A DNA stretch of 64,000 nucleotides from Marinobacterium arenosum. GTDB lineage: Bacteria > Pseudomonadota > Gammaproteobacteria > Pseudomonadales > Balneatricaceae. Positions 51,325-59,539 of the stretch are shown piece by piece. The notes beneath the pieces are model-generated. The model did no database searches and was not told the origin of the DNA. It was given only the letters and a program-made list of their open reading frames with translations. Both the position numbers and the translations under genes were made by a program. The stretch spans positions 1 through 64,000 of the forward strand of contig NZ_JAILYN010000022.1 in assembly GCF_019795155.1 (NCBI RefSeq), in the 5' to 3' direction. Each line of letters starts with the position of its first letter. Positions within the stretch are counted from its first letter, which is position 1.

Positions 51325-51383
51325 GGGTAGGTGCTGGCTTTTTCGCTGTTGCTCTCGGTTGAAGCCTTGCTGTAATGAGAAAG

Positions 51384-51419
51384 AAAAATGCCGGTCAGCG
51401 GGGCTGACCGGCATTTTTT
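51384..51419. terminator. Bidirectional terminator between dnaQ and nhaB
   Basis: AAAAATGCCGGTCAGC and GCTGACCGGCATTTTT form a perfect 16-bp stem around a GGG loop, with T-tracts on both strands. It serves the convergent genes dnaQ (+) and nhaB (-). Confidence 0.95.
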
Positions 51420-51438
51420 GTGCCCGAAGAAAGTGCGC

Positions 51439-52947
51439 TTAAAGCGCGTAGTTCACCGCGATGACGCCGGTGGCACTCATTACGATGGTGTACGGCAGTG
51501 CCATCCAGACCATGGTGCCGTAGGAGAGGCGGATCAGCGGGGCGATCGCCGAGGTCAGCAGGAACAGGAAGGCTGCCTGGCCGTTCGGCGTGGCGACACT
51601 CGGGATGTTGGTGCCGGTATTGATCGCGACTGCCAGGGCATCGAAATGCTCGCGGCTAATTGCGCCGGCGTTCAGCGCCTCGACTACCTCGTTGATGTAG
51701 ACGGTCGCAACGAAGACGTTGTCGCTGATCGCGGAAAGCAGGCCGTTGGCGGCAAAGAACAGTACCGGCTGGATGCTTTCGTCCATGCTCAATACCCACT
51801 GGATGATCGGCTGGAACAGGTGCTGTTCGTGGATTACTGACACAATGGTGAAGAACACCACCAGCAGGGCGGTGAAGGGCAGTGCTTCTTCGAATGCCTT
51901 ACCGATCTGGTGCTCCTCCACCACGCCGTTGAGGGCGGTCAGCAGTACGATGATGGTCAGGCCGATCAGGCCAACCGCCGCCAGGTGAAACGCCAGCGCG
52001 AACACCAGGAAGATCGCTACCACCACCTGGGTGGCCAGCATCGCCTTGTCACGCATGCTGCGGGCCTTGTCTTCCTCGGCAGCGAACTCTTCCAGAATAT
52101 GGCGCACGTTCGACGGTAGTTCGGCGCCGTAGGAGAACCACTTGGTTTTCTCCAGCAGGAAGCAGGTCAGCAGGCCTGCAGCCAGTACCGGCATGGTGAT
52201 CGGTGCCATCAGTACAAAGAATTCGACGAACTCCCAGCCGGCCTTCTCGGCGATCAGCAGGTTCTGCGGCTCGCCCACCAGGGTGCAGACACCGCCCAGT
52301 GCGGTGCCGACTGCGCCATGCATCAGCAGGCTGCGAAGGAAGGCGCGGAACTGTGCCAGGTCGCTGCGGCTGCGTTCATGGACGCTGTTGTCATCGGAGT
52401 GGTCGTGGCCGGTGCTGTGGAAGCTGGTGCCGGACGCCACCTTGTGGAAAACGGCATAGAAGCCCACTGCCACGCTGATCAGTACCGCGGTCACCGTCAG
52501 GGCGTCGAGAAAGGCCGAAAGAACCGCTGCGGACAGCGAGAACATCAGGGATAGCAGAGCCTTGGAGCGTATCTGAAGCAGGATCTTGGTGAATACCCAC
52601 AGCAGCATGCTCTTCATAAAGTAGATGCCGGCCACCATGAACATCAGCAGCAGGATTACTTCCAGGTTGGACTCGATCTCATGGGACACCGCATCCGGAC
52701 CGGCAAGGCCGATAACTACGGCCTCCAGGGCAAGCAGGCCGCCAGGCTGCAGCGGGTAGCATTTCAGGGCCAGTGCCAGCGTGAAGATAAATTCGAATAT
52801 CAGTAGCCAGCCAGTGACCACCGGTCCGGCTGCGAACAGCAAGATCGGATTCAGTACTAGAAAACCGATAATGGCCTGTTTATACCAGACAGGTGAATTC
52901 CCTAGGAAATTGCGTACAAAAGCCTGGGGTAGCGTGTATGTCATCAA
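51439..52947 (-). CDS. nhaB: Na+/H+ antiporter NhaB
   Basis: The 502-residue inner-membrane antiporter expels sodium in exchange for protons. It shows about twelve hydrophobic segments. The start [25 protein letters not shown] (residues 6-30, in parts) and [12 protein letters not shown] near residue 180, together with [15 protein letters not shown], identify NhaB (E. coli 513). Its presence fits a salt-exposed habitat. It is monocistronic with its own upstream region. Confidence 0.95.
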   Translation of the reverse strand: MMTYTLPQAFVRNFLGNSPVWYKQAIIGFLVLNPILLFAAGPVVTGWLLIFEFIFTLALALKCYPLQPGGLLALEAVVIGLAGPDAVSHEIESNLEVILLLMFMVAGIYFMKSMLLWVFTKILLQIRSKALLSLMFSLSAAVLSAFLDALTVTAVLISVAVGFYAVFHKVASGTSFHSTGHDHSDDNSVHERSRSDLAQFRAFLRSLLMHGAVGTALGGVCTLVGEPQNLLIAEKAGWEFVEFFVLMAPITMPVLAAGLLTCFLLEKTKWFSYGAELPSNVRHILEEFAAEEDKARSMRDKAMLATQVVVAIFLVFALAFHLAAVGLIGLTIIVLLTALNGVVEEHQIGKAFEEALPFTALLVVFFTIVSVIHEQHLFQPIIQWVLSMDESIQPVLFFAANGLLSAISDNVFVATVYINEVVEALNAGAISREHFDALAVAINTGTNIPSVATPNGQAAFLFLLTSAIAPLIRLSYGTMVWMALPYTIVMSATGVIAVNYAL

Positions 52948-53395
52948 TTACTCTCCCTTCAACCAGGGCTCTTTTTATAAACGTCTGCCTTGAGCAAGGC
53001 GCCGATAGACTAGCAGCAGATTATTGAAATCAAAAGCCTAGACATTCACTCGAAGGTTGTTATATGGCGAAAGTTGGCTTCATTTCGCTGCTAATTGTCC
53101 GAAGTTAATTCCGCTTTCTTTCTTTTTGGTAAGACCTATTTGTAGGTTTTTTGGCTGTCTATGGTCCTTTGGTATGGGTCCCTTAAACGATCCGTAACAT
53201 AAGCGATTTCATCTGTGCACGAATCTGTATCATTAAAGTGCGTTTGCGGGTTGCTTGAAAACGACACCGGAGAATAGTCGGTTAATCGACTCTGTTTGCT
53301 GACCGGGGTCAGTGTTTGTTCGGTGTATGAGGGAGGGGGCGGTGGCAGGCCGGCAGTTGTCAGCCTGCATGGGTGGGGCACTATAAAGGAGGGGC
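52948..53395. other. AT-rich intergenic region upstream of nhaB
   Basis: The 448-bp stretch is noticeably AT-rich to about 53250 and presumably contains the nhaB promoter. An 81-codon frame on the minus strand (53136-53381) lacks a ribosome-binding site and has no protein-like pattern. No repeat or RNA gene is apparent. Confidence 0.4.
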
Positions 53396-53731
53396 TTATT
53401 TGCGTTTTTCGCGTGAAAACAGCTTGCCGAGCTTAGTTGCCAATATCACATTGCCTTCCGCGCGCAGGCGGCCTTTCATAAAGGCGCTCATGCCGTCGAT
53501 ATCGCCGCTGACCACGCCGATCATGGTTTCGGCATCGGTGATCAGGGTCAGGTTCGGATCGTCGTGCAGGCCTTTCTCTACCTGGCAGAGGCCATCATTG
53601 ATCTGGATGTAGAAATCGCTATCGTCGTCCAGCTCGAACTGGAATACGGCGTTTATGCCCTCTGCGTTTTCCGGTAGGAAGCGGGACGGCAATTTGTTGA
53701 TGATCTTGTCGACTGTGATCGGCTTGCTCAT
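53396..53731 (-). CDS. SCP2 sterol-binding domain protein
   Basis: The 111-residue protein consists of a single SCP2-like lipid-binding domain. Characteristic pieces are NAVFQFELDDDSDFYIQINDG near residue 28, and DPNLTLITDAETMIGVVSGDIDGMSAFMKGRLRAEGN near 58-95 (in parts), the last with the typical GKLKxxGD-type turn. It probably binds a hydrophobic ligand in the cytoplasm; the ligand is unknown. It diverges from sohB with 99 bp between them. Confidence 0.88.
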   Translation of the reverse strand: MSKPITVDKIINKLPSRFLPENAEGINAVFQFELDDDSDFYIQINDGLCQVEKGLHDDPNLTLITDAETMIGVVSGDIDGMSAFMKGRLRAEGNVILATKLGKLFSREKRK

Positions 53732-53830
53732 GGCGCTGCGGCTACCCTATTTACTGAAGCTTAGTTGACGGTGCTTATGGTACATTAGGCGGCATTTTGT
53801 GAGAACCGAAACAGAATTGGAGAGCGGTGC

Positions 53831-54919
53831 GTGGGCGAATTTCTAACGGAATATGGGTTGTTTCTGGCGGAGGCGGTTACCGTGGTGCTGGCGATCTTGG
53901 CAGTGATCGCTGGGATCGTGATGCTGACAGCCCACCGTAAGCCGCATGGGCACGAGGGCGAGATCGAGGTCACCAGCCTGAATGACGAGCTGGACCATAT
54001 GCGCCATGTAATGGAGCAGGCGATACTCGACAAGGCCGAGTACAAGGCGTTGCTCAAGGAAGAGAAGAAAAAGGAGAAGGCTGAAGCTAAGGCCCGTAAA
54101 AAGCAGTTGGCGGGTAGGGGCAAGAAGGAAGATGAGGCTGAGGAGTCTGCGGAACGTGACAAGCGTTACTTCGTACTCGACTTCGATGGCGATATCAAGG
54201 CCAGCGAGGTTGAGCCGTTGCGCGAGGAGATCAATGCGGTACTGAGCCTGGCGGAGGCCGACGACGAGGTGGTGCTGCGCTTGGAAAGTGCCGGCGGGCT
54301 GGTGCACAGCTATGGTCTGGCGGCGTCCCAGCTGGAGCGTATTAAACGCAAGGGGATCGCGCTGACAATCTGTGTTGACGAAGTGGCGGCCAGTGGCGGC
54401 TATATGATGGCCTGTCTGGCCGACCGTTTGCTGGCGGCGCCGTTCGCCATTGTCGGCTCCATCGGTGTGATCGCCCAGATGCCTAACTTCCACCGTTTGC
54501 TGAAGAAAAATGATATCGATTTCGAAGTGCTTACCGCCGGTGAGTACAAGCGGACCCTGACGATGTTCGGCCAGAATACCGACAAGGGGCGGCAGAAGTT
54601 CGTCGAAGAGTTGGAAGACACCCACGAGCTGTTCAAATCCTTCGTTGCCGAGTATCGCAGTCAGCTGGAGATCGATAAGGTGGCGACCGGCGAAGTATGG
54701 TTCGGTAAGCGTGCACTCGACCTGAATCTGGTGGACGAGCTGATGACGTCGGATGAATACCTGCTGGACGCATGCGACCAGGGTGAGGTGTTCCTGATCC
54801 GTTATGAGCAGAAAAAATCGCTGCAGGAAAAGCTGACCGATATCGGTGTCAATTCGGCCGATCGGGTGGCTTTGCGCTGGTGGGATCGGGCTATGAATAG
54901 TCGCTTCTGGAGTCGTTGA
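53831..54919 (+). CDS. sohB: Inner-membrane protease SohB (S49 family)
   Basis: The 362-residue protein is a membrane-anchored serine protease of the SppA family. An N-terminal membrane segment (about residues 8-32) is followed by a charged Lys/Glu-rich stretch (about 60-110, KEEKKKEKAEAKARKKQ). The protease domain shows the nucleophile Ser in DEVAASGGYMMACLAD near residue 195 and the general-base Lys in AGEYKRTLTMFG near 243. The start is GTG with GGAGAG upstream. E. coli SohB has 349 residues. Confidence 0.93.
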   Translation: MGEFLTEYGLFLAEAVTVVLAILAVIAGIVMLTAHRKPHGHEGEIEVTSLNDELDHMRHVMEQAILDKAEYKALLKEEKKKEKAEAKARKKQLAGRGKKEDEAEESAERDKRYFVLDFDGDIKASEVEPLREEINAVLSLAEADDEVVLRLESAGGLVHSYGLAASQLERIKRKGIALTICVDEVAASGGYMMACLADRLLAAPFAIVGSIGVIAQMPNFHRLLKKNDIDFEVLTAGEYKRTLTMFGQNTDKGRQKFVEELEDTHELFKSFVAEYRSQLEIDKVATGEVWFGKRALDLNLVDELMTSDEYLLDACDQGEVFLIRYEQKKSLQEKLTDIGVNSADRVALRWWDRAMNSRFWSR

Positions 54920-54960
54920 TAGAATGGCCCGGGTGGGGGTGCAATCCCCGTGCGGGTCAC

Positions 54961-55001
54961 TATAATGAGCGTTCGATTTTGTAGTTTTAAACGTCGGTTT
55001 G
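54961..55001 (+). promoter_or_regulatory. psrA promoter -10 and PsrA-type operator
   Basis: TATAAT at 54961-54966 is a perfect -10 hexamer without a convincing -35. Downstream, AAAC-GTCG-GTTTG at 54989-55001 fits the published PsrA motif (G/C)AAAC-N2-4-GTTT(G/C) except for the first base. The operator sits just before the start codon of the psrA-like gene, implying autorepression. Confidence 0.55.
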
Positions 55002-55010
55002 GGGACGGAG

Positions 55011-55667
55011 ATGCAGTATTCAGGGACTGCGGCGAATATTGTGCGGGCGGCGGAGACGCTGTTTGCGGAACAGGGCTTCACCGACACCACGGTGCGGCAG
55101 ATTACTGCGCGGGCGCAGGTCAACCTGGCGGCGGTGAACTACCACTTCGGCTCCAAGAAGGGGTTGATCCAGGCGGTGGCGGAAAAATTTCTCGGGCCGC
55201 TCTGCCAGCATATTGAACAGGCGCTGGATCAGCGGCTGGCGGCATCCGAATACAGCCTGTCGCTTGAGGAGCTGCTGGAGATCCTGATGCGGGCGCTGTT
55301 GGGGGTCAACCGCAACAACGACCACGCGTTGTCGGTCTTCATGCGGCTGCTGGACCTGGCCTATATGAAGAATCAGGAGGATCTGCGCGATTTCCTGATC
55401 GATCGCTACGGTGTCCGGTTGCAGCGTTTTATCTCGCTGGTGCGCAATGACGCGGCGCCGATGGAAGATGACGAGTTCTTCTGGCGGCTGCACTTCCTGC
55501 TCGGTTCGATTACCTTCACGCTGTCCAACTTCCATACCCTGAACGCCATCGAGAAGCAGGAGTATGAAAGCAGTGCCGAGGTGGAGCGCATTCTGCACCG
55601 GATGATCCCGGTGTTGACCGCCGGTCTGCAGGCGCGGGCCGATAAAACCTATTTCTGCCGGATCTGA
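55011..55667 (+). CDS. psrA: TetR-family regulator, PsrA-like
   Basis: The 218-residue repressor has an N-terminal TetR helix-turn-helix (NIVRAAETLFAEQGF, then VNLAAVNYHFGSKKGLIQAV, to about residue 58) and a helical ligand domain. The recognition segment NLAAVNYHFGSKK is like Pseudomonas PsrA, which responds to long-chain fatty acids and controls beta-oxidation and rpoS. Synteny with nagZ, csiV and mfd supports this. I use the ATG at 55011 with GGGGA upstream; a TTG at 54999 would lie inside the putative operator. A GTG of the next gene follows almost immediately. Confidence 0.8.
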   Translation: MQYSGTAANIVRAAETLFAEQGFTDTTVRQITARAQVNLAAVNYHFGSKKGLIQAVAEKFLGPLCQHIEQALDQRLAASEYSLSLEELLEILMRALLGVNRNNDHALSVFMRLLDLAYMKNQEDLRDFLIDRYGVRLQRFISLVRNDAAPMEDDEFFWRLHFLLGSITFTLSNFHTLNAIEKQEYESSAEVERILHRMIPVLTAGLQARADKTYFCRI

Positions 55668-55668
55668 G

Positions 55669-56154
55669 GTGGTGGATATCCGGCTGCAGATCTCTATCGC
55701 CGAGCAGTCGTTGAGCCTGTATGAAAACGGCCGGCTCCGTCACCGCTATCCGGTCTCGACCGCCAGTAACGGGGCCGGCGAGCTCAAGAACAGTGGCTGT
55801 ACCCCGCGCGGCCGGCATCTCATTCGGGCTTGTATCGGTGCTGGCCTGCCGCTTAATGCCGTGCTGGTTGGGCGCCGCTTTACCGGTGAGATCTACACGC
55901 CGGAGCTGGCTCGCCAGTATCCCGGTCGCGACTGGATCCTGAGCCGTATTCTCTGGCTGAGTGGCTGCGAGCCGGGTCGGAACCGGCTTGGCGCGGTCGA
56001 TACCATGCAGCGCTATATCTATATTCACGGTACTCCCGACTCCGAGCCGATGGGGGTGCCGCTCTCCCATGGTTGTATCCGCATGCGTAATTCCGATCTG
56101 GTCGAGTTGTTTGGCCGGGTGGTGGCGGGTACGCCGGTGTTGATTGAGGACTGA
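55669..56154 (+). CDS. L,D-transpeptidase (YkuD) family protein
   Basis: The 161-residue protein is essentially one YkuD domain. The catalytic motif is complete: HGTPDSEPMGVPLSHGCIRM near residues 120-140 with His and the Cys nucleophile. Such enzymes form 3-3 cross-links or attach proteins to peptidoglycan. No signal peptide is apparent, which is odd for an enzyme acting in the periplasm. It starts with GTG one base after the psrA stop and ends three bases before nagZ, so it belongs to that operon. Family resemblance to ErfK/YbiS/YcfS proteins is only partial. Confidence 0.85.
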   Translation: MVDIRLQISIAEQSLSLYENGRLRHRYPVSTASNGAGELKNSGCTPRGRHLIRACIGAGLPLNAVLVGRRFTGEIYTPELARQYPGRDWILSRILWLSGCEPGRNRLGAVDTMQRYIYIHGTPDSEPMGVPLSHGCIRMRNSDLVELFGRVVAGTPVLIED

Positions 56155-56157
56155 ACT

Positions 56158-57171
56158 ATGACAACCGGCGCTTTGATGCTGGACCTGGAAGGAACGACGT
56201 TGACCGCTGACGAGCATGAGTTGCTGCAGCAGTCGCAGGTCGGCGGCCTGATCCTGTTTGGCCGTAATATCGAAAGCCGTGATCAACTGGCCGAACTGGT
56301 GGCATCTATCCGGGCGGTGCGTCCCGAGCTGCTGATCGCCATCGACCAGGAGGGCGGTCGGGTACAGCGTCTGAAGGACGCCGTGGTCCGTCTGCCGCCG
56401 ATGAATCGGCTGGGAAGATTGGCGCAGCGGGAGCCCGGTCGGGCCCGTCCGGCGGCCCGGGAGCTGGGTTGGCTGATGGCGGCGCAGCTGCGCCAGTTGC
56501 AGATCGATATCAGCTTCGCCCCGGTGCTCGACCTGGATTTTGGTCGCAGCGAGGTGATCGGCGATCGGGCCTTTGCCCGCGACGCCGAGCAGGTGGTCGA
56601 GCTGGCCGGCGCCTTTATCGAGGGTATGGCCGAGGCGGGTATGGCGGCCACCGGCAAGCACTTCCCCGGCCACGGCTGGGTTGAGGCGGATTCCCATCTG
56701 GCGGTACCGGTTGATCAGCGGCCGCTGGCCGAGATTGAGCAAGCTGACCTGATACCGTTCCGTCAGCTGGTGGGTAAGGGGGTGGCCGGTATCATGCCGG
56801 CCCACGTGATCTATCCGCGAGTCGATCCGAATCCGGCCGGCTTTTCGCCGTTCTGGCTGCAGCAGGTGCTGCGCGGGCAGTTCGGCTTCGAAGGGGTGAT
56901 CTTCAGTGACGACCTGACCATGGAGGGGGCCAGCGTGGCCGGCAGTTATCCGGCACGGGCCGATGCGGCGCTGGCGGCGGGTTGCGACATGTTGCTGGTC
57001 TGCAATAACCGCTCGGCGGCGCTGGAGGTGCTGGCCTGGTTGCGGCGGCAGGGGCATCCCGGTTCCAAACGGATTGGCGCCATGCTTGGGCGGCCATGTC
57101 CGGCTATTGATAGTGAGCGGTTGAGGGCGGCGAGCGAGCTGGCGGAGCAGCTCTGGCAGCTGGAGGGGTAA
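56158..57171 (+). CDS. nagZ: Beta-N-acetylhexosaminidase NagZ
   Basis: The 337-residue cytoplasmic GH3 enzyme removes N-acetylglucosamine from anhydro-muropeptides during cell-wall recycling. Characteristic are LILFGRNIESRDQLAEL near residue 30, IDQEGGRVQRL near 62, the catalytic His/Asp loop in KHFPGHGWVEADSH near residues 163-176 and the nucleophile Asp in IFSDDLTMEG near 247. Length equals E. coli NagZ (341). It is encoded between the L,D-transpeptidase and the mechanosensitive channel. Confidence 0.96.
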   Translation: MTTGALMLDLEGTTLTADEHELLQQSQVGGLILFGRNIESRDQLAELVASIRAVRPELLIAIDQEGGRVQRLKDAVVRLPPMNRLGRLAQREPGRARPAARELGWLMAAQLRQLQIDISFAPVLDLDFGRSEVIGDRAFARDAEQVVELAGAFIEGMAEAGMAATGKHFPGHGWVEADSHLAVPVDQRPLAEIEQADLIPFRQLVGKGVAGIMPAHVIYPRVDPNPAGFSPFWLQQVLRGQFGFEGVIFSDDLTMEGASVAGSYPARADAALAAGCDMLLVCNNRSAALEVLAWLRRQGHPGSKRIGAMLGRPCPAIDSERLRAASELAEQLWQLEG

Positions 57172-57176
57172 ACCGG

Positions 57177-58316
57177 ATGGGCGAGCAGGAGTGGCTGGCA
57201 CGGCTGCTGGAGCAGTTGGCGGAATACGGCCTCTGGGTGCAGCTTGGCGCGTTGCTGCTGGGCGCGCTGGCGAGTCATGTAGCGGCGCGAGTGGTGCTCC
57301 ATTTTCTGTTGCAGCGGGCGGAGCGCAGTAAGGCGGTTTGGGACGATCTGGTGATCAAGGCTGCCCGGCCGCCGCTGTTGTTCTTTATCTGGCTGCTGGC
57401 GGCAAGCTGGGCGGTCCAGCTGATGTCGCTGGGCTATTCCGACAGCTTGGTCGGGGCGATGCAGTTGACCCGCAAGCTTGGCACTCTGTTGCTGTTGGCC
57501 TGGTTTTTGACCCGGTTAGTGCGGCAGAGCGAGCAGGTGTTGACCTCGGCCAGTCGGATGCGCAAGCCGATGGATGTCACCACTGTGTCGGCGGTCGGTC
57601 GCCTGCTGCGGTTGACGGTGTTTATCCTGGTCGGTCTGGTGGTATTGCAGAGTCTGGGTTACAGCATCTCCGGTATTCTTGCGTTCGGCGGCATCGGTGG
57701 CCTGGCGGTCGGATTTGCCGCCAAGGACCTGCTGGCCAACTTCTTCGGCGCATTGATGATCTATCTCGACCGGCCATTCAAGGTGGGTGACTGGATCCGC
57801 TCGCCCGATCAGCAGATCGAGGGCATCGTCGAGGAGATCGGTTGGCGGCAGACCCGGATACGTACCTTCGACAAGCGGCCGCTCTATGTACCGAATGCGA
57901 CCTTCACCCATATCTCGGTGGAGAACCCGTCGCGGATGACCAACCGCCGGATCTATGAATATATCGGTGTGCGCTATGACGATGCCGACAAGGTGCAGGC
58001 GATTATCGATGCGGTGCGCGAGATGTTGCGCGGGCATCCGGATATCGACCCCCGCCAGACGCTGATCGTCAATCTGGACCGTTTTGGTCCCTCATCGCTG
58101 GATTTCTTTATCTATAGCTTTACCCGGACCACCAATTGGGAGCGTTACCATGAGGTCAAGCAGGATGTGCTCTGCCGGGTGATGGATATCGTGCTGGCGC
58201 ACGGCGCCGAGATCGCCTTCCCGACCACCACCGTACATCTGTACCGGGCTGAGCCGGAGCAGCTGCCGGCTGTCGAGCCTGTGCGGCAAGAAAGACAGAT
58301 GTCTTGTCTTAAGTAA
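57177..58316 (+). CDS. MscS-family mechanosensitive ion channel
   Basis: The 379-residue inner-membrane channel relieves turgor on hypo-osmotic shock. About four hydrophobic segments precede the pore helix GGIGGLAVGFAAKDLLANFFG (residues 170-190) with its Gly/Ala packing pattern. The beta domain begins with DRPFKVGDWI, and the C-terminal alpha/beta domain ends at FPTTTVHLYR; a short extra tail follows. More N-terminal membrane segments than MscS place it among the larger YbdG/YnaI-like members. It begins five bases after nagZ and ends the operon. Confidence 0.92.
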   Translation: MGEQEWLARLLEQLAEYGLWVQLGALLLGALASHVAARVVLHFLLQRAERSKAVWDDLVIKAARPPLLFFIWLLAASWAVQLMSLGYSDSLVGAMQLTRKLGTLLLLAWFLTRLVRQSEQVLTSASRMRKPMDVTTVSAVGRLLRLTVFILVGLVVLQSLGYSISGILAFGGIGGLAVGFAAKDLLANFFGALMIYLDRPFKVGDWIRSPDQQIEGIVEEIGWRQTRIRTFDKRPLYVPNATFTHISVENPSRMTNRRIYEYIGVRYDDADKVQAIIDAVREMLRGHPDIDPRQTLIVNLDRFGPSSLDFFIYSFTRTTNWERYHEVKQDVLCRVMDIVLAHGAEIAFPTTTVHLYRAEPEQLPAVEPVRQERQMSCLK

Positions 58317-58322
58317 GCGGAA

Positions 58323-58347
58323 GCGGGCCCTGGCGGCCCGCTTTTTT
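58323..58347 (+). terminator. Rho-independent terminator of the psrA-nagZ-channel operon
   Basis: Perfect 7-bp stem GCGGGCC / GGCCCGC with a 5-base loop, followed by six T residues. Confidence 0.92.
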
Positions 58348-58379
58348 GTTCATGAAGGGCATGCAGAGCGGGCCGCTCG

Positions 58380-58745
58380 GATCGAGGAGCCTCGTAGCAG
58401 CGAGCTCCGATCGCGACGGGATTGACTTGCTCCGGCGGGTGTCGCCCGCGGAGCGGGCTGCTGCGGATCACTGAACCCTGTGGCGGCGGGTACTGACCGC
58501 GACGGGGTTGGCCGAGTTCGCTGGGTGTCGCCCTCGGAGCGGGCTGCTGCGGATCACTGAACCCTGTAGCGGCGGGTTCTGATCGCGATGGGGTTGGCCA
58601 AGTTCGGTGGGTGTCGCCCTCGGAGCGGGCTGCTACGGACACTGAACCCTGTAGCGGCGGGTTCTGATCGCGATGGGGGTGGCCGGGTCCGGTGGGGTGT
58701 CGCCCTCGGAGCGGGCTGCTACGGATCACGGACCCTGTAGCCGCG
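58380..58745. repeat. Tandem REP-like palindromic repeat array (86 bp period)
   Basis: GTCGCCC(T/G)CGGAGCGGGCTGCTNCGGA occurs at 58441, 58527, 58613 and 58699, exactly 86 bp apart, with intervening CCCTGTAGCGGCGGGTTCTGATCGCGA. A partial first unit starts near 58380. Each unit is a hairpin of the same family as the array at 102-460, in the opposite orientation. The block fills most of the gap between the channel and csiV; nothing else is seen in 58746-58846 except CAGCTTG repeated nearly three times at 58829-58849. Confidence 0.88.
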
Positions 58746-58846
58746 GCTGGTATGCCATTATGGGGCCGGCTGAGAAGGGGCAGCAGGTGAAAAAACGAAT
58801 TTTTCTGGCTGCGCCGATACGCTGTTGTCAGCTTGCAGCTTGCAGC

Positions 58847-59533
58847 TTACTGCGATGTCTTCTCCAGCGGTAGCATCAGCACCAGTACTCCCATCAGCGG
58901 GTGATCAAGATAATGCACTTCCTTGGAGCGCATGCGGCGGCCCTGGCGCAGGTTGACGGTCAGGAAGTCCGGGATATGCAGGCCGCTGTCAACATTCACG
59001 TGGCCGCTGTCGTCAGTGCCCTGCTGTTCGAACGAGCGCAGTACGCTGCTTTCGGCCGGGCTCAATCGACGGCTGTGATACAGGTCGGGCCGGAAGTGCA
59101 GGTAGCGCCCCTTGTCGACGGTGATGTAGCCGTCCAGTTCGTACAGGCCGTTATCCAGCACCTGGCCGGCGCGGATATGGACCGGCTGGGCATAGCGTTC
59201 GCTGGTCACCGGCTGGCGCCAGCTACCGTGGAACAGCACCCGGAAGCTGCTGTAGCTTTCGATGCGGCGCCGTTCGGCGATGAAGATCAGGTCGTCTTCC
59301 GGCAGCAGGGTGTAGGGGTGCTGCAGGCCGCCGGAGGGGCCGGCCAGCTCGACCGCGTCAGGCAGGCTCGGCACGCTGAGGGTTTCCGGCCAGAATTCGT
59401 CATCCAGCACGTCAGGATCTTCGTTGGCGAAGATCAGGACCTCAACCTGGTACCAGGGTGCTTCCTGGGCCCGGCCCGGCAGGCTCAGGATGAACAGGCA
59501 GAGAGTGAAGAGGGTGAGGGCTGCTTTTTTCAT
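58847..59533 (-). CDS. csiV: CsiV family periplasmic protein
   Basis: The 228-residue exported protein resembles CsiV (cell shape integrity in Vibrio), identified as needed for viability in the presence of D-amino-acid signalling and noncanonical muropeptides; Pseudomonas carries a homologue beside mfd. A signal peptide ends near residue 22 (LPGRAQEAPWYQVEVLIFA). The mature start WYQVEVLIF and the tail SKEVHYLDHPLMGVLVLMLP are typical. It is encoded six bases after mfd on the same strand, as in Pseudomonas. Confidence 0.88.
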   Translation of the reverse strand: MKKAALTLFTLCLFILSLPGRAQEAPWYQVEVLIFANEDPDVLDDEFWPETLSVPSLPDAVELAGPSGGLQHPYTLLPEDDLIFIAERRRIESYSSFRVLFHGSWRQPVTSERYAQPVHIRAGQVLDNGLYELDGYITVDKGRYLHFRPDLYHSRRLSPAESSVLRSFEQQGTDDSGHVNVDSGLHIPDFLTVNLRQGRRMRSKEVHYLDHPLMGVLVLMLPLEKTSQ

Positions 59534-59539
59534 AGTTCC

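Noticed and set aside
53136-53381. 81-codon minus-strand frame upstream of the SCP2 gene region
   Set aside because: No ribosome-binding site, Pro/Ser/Thr-rich random-looking composition, and no family resemblance.
54924-54958. G/C-rich stem before psrA considered as a riboswitch or sohB terminator
   Set aside because: The arms pair only with an internal loop, there is no T-tract and no known riboswitch pattern.
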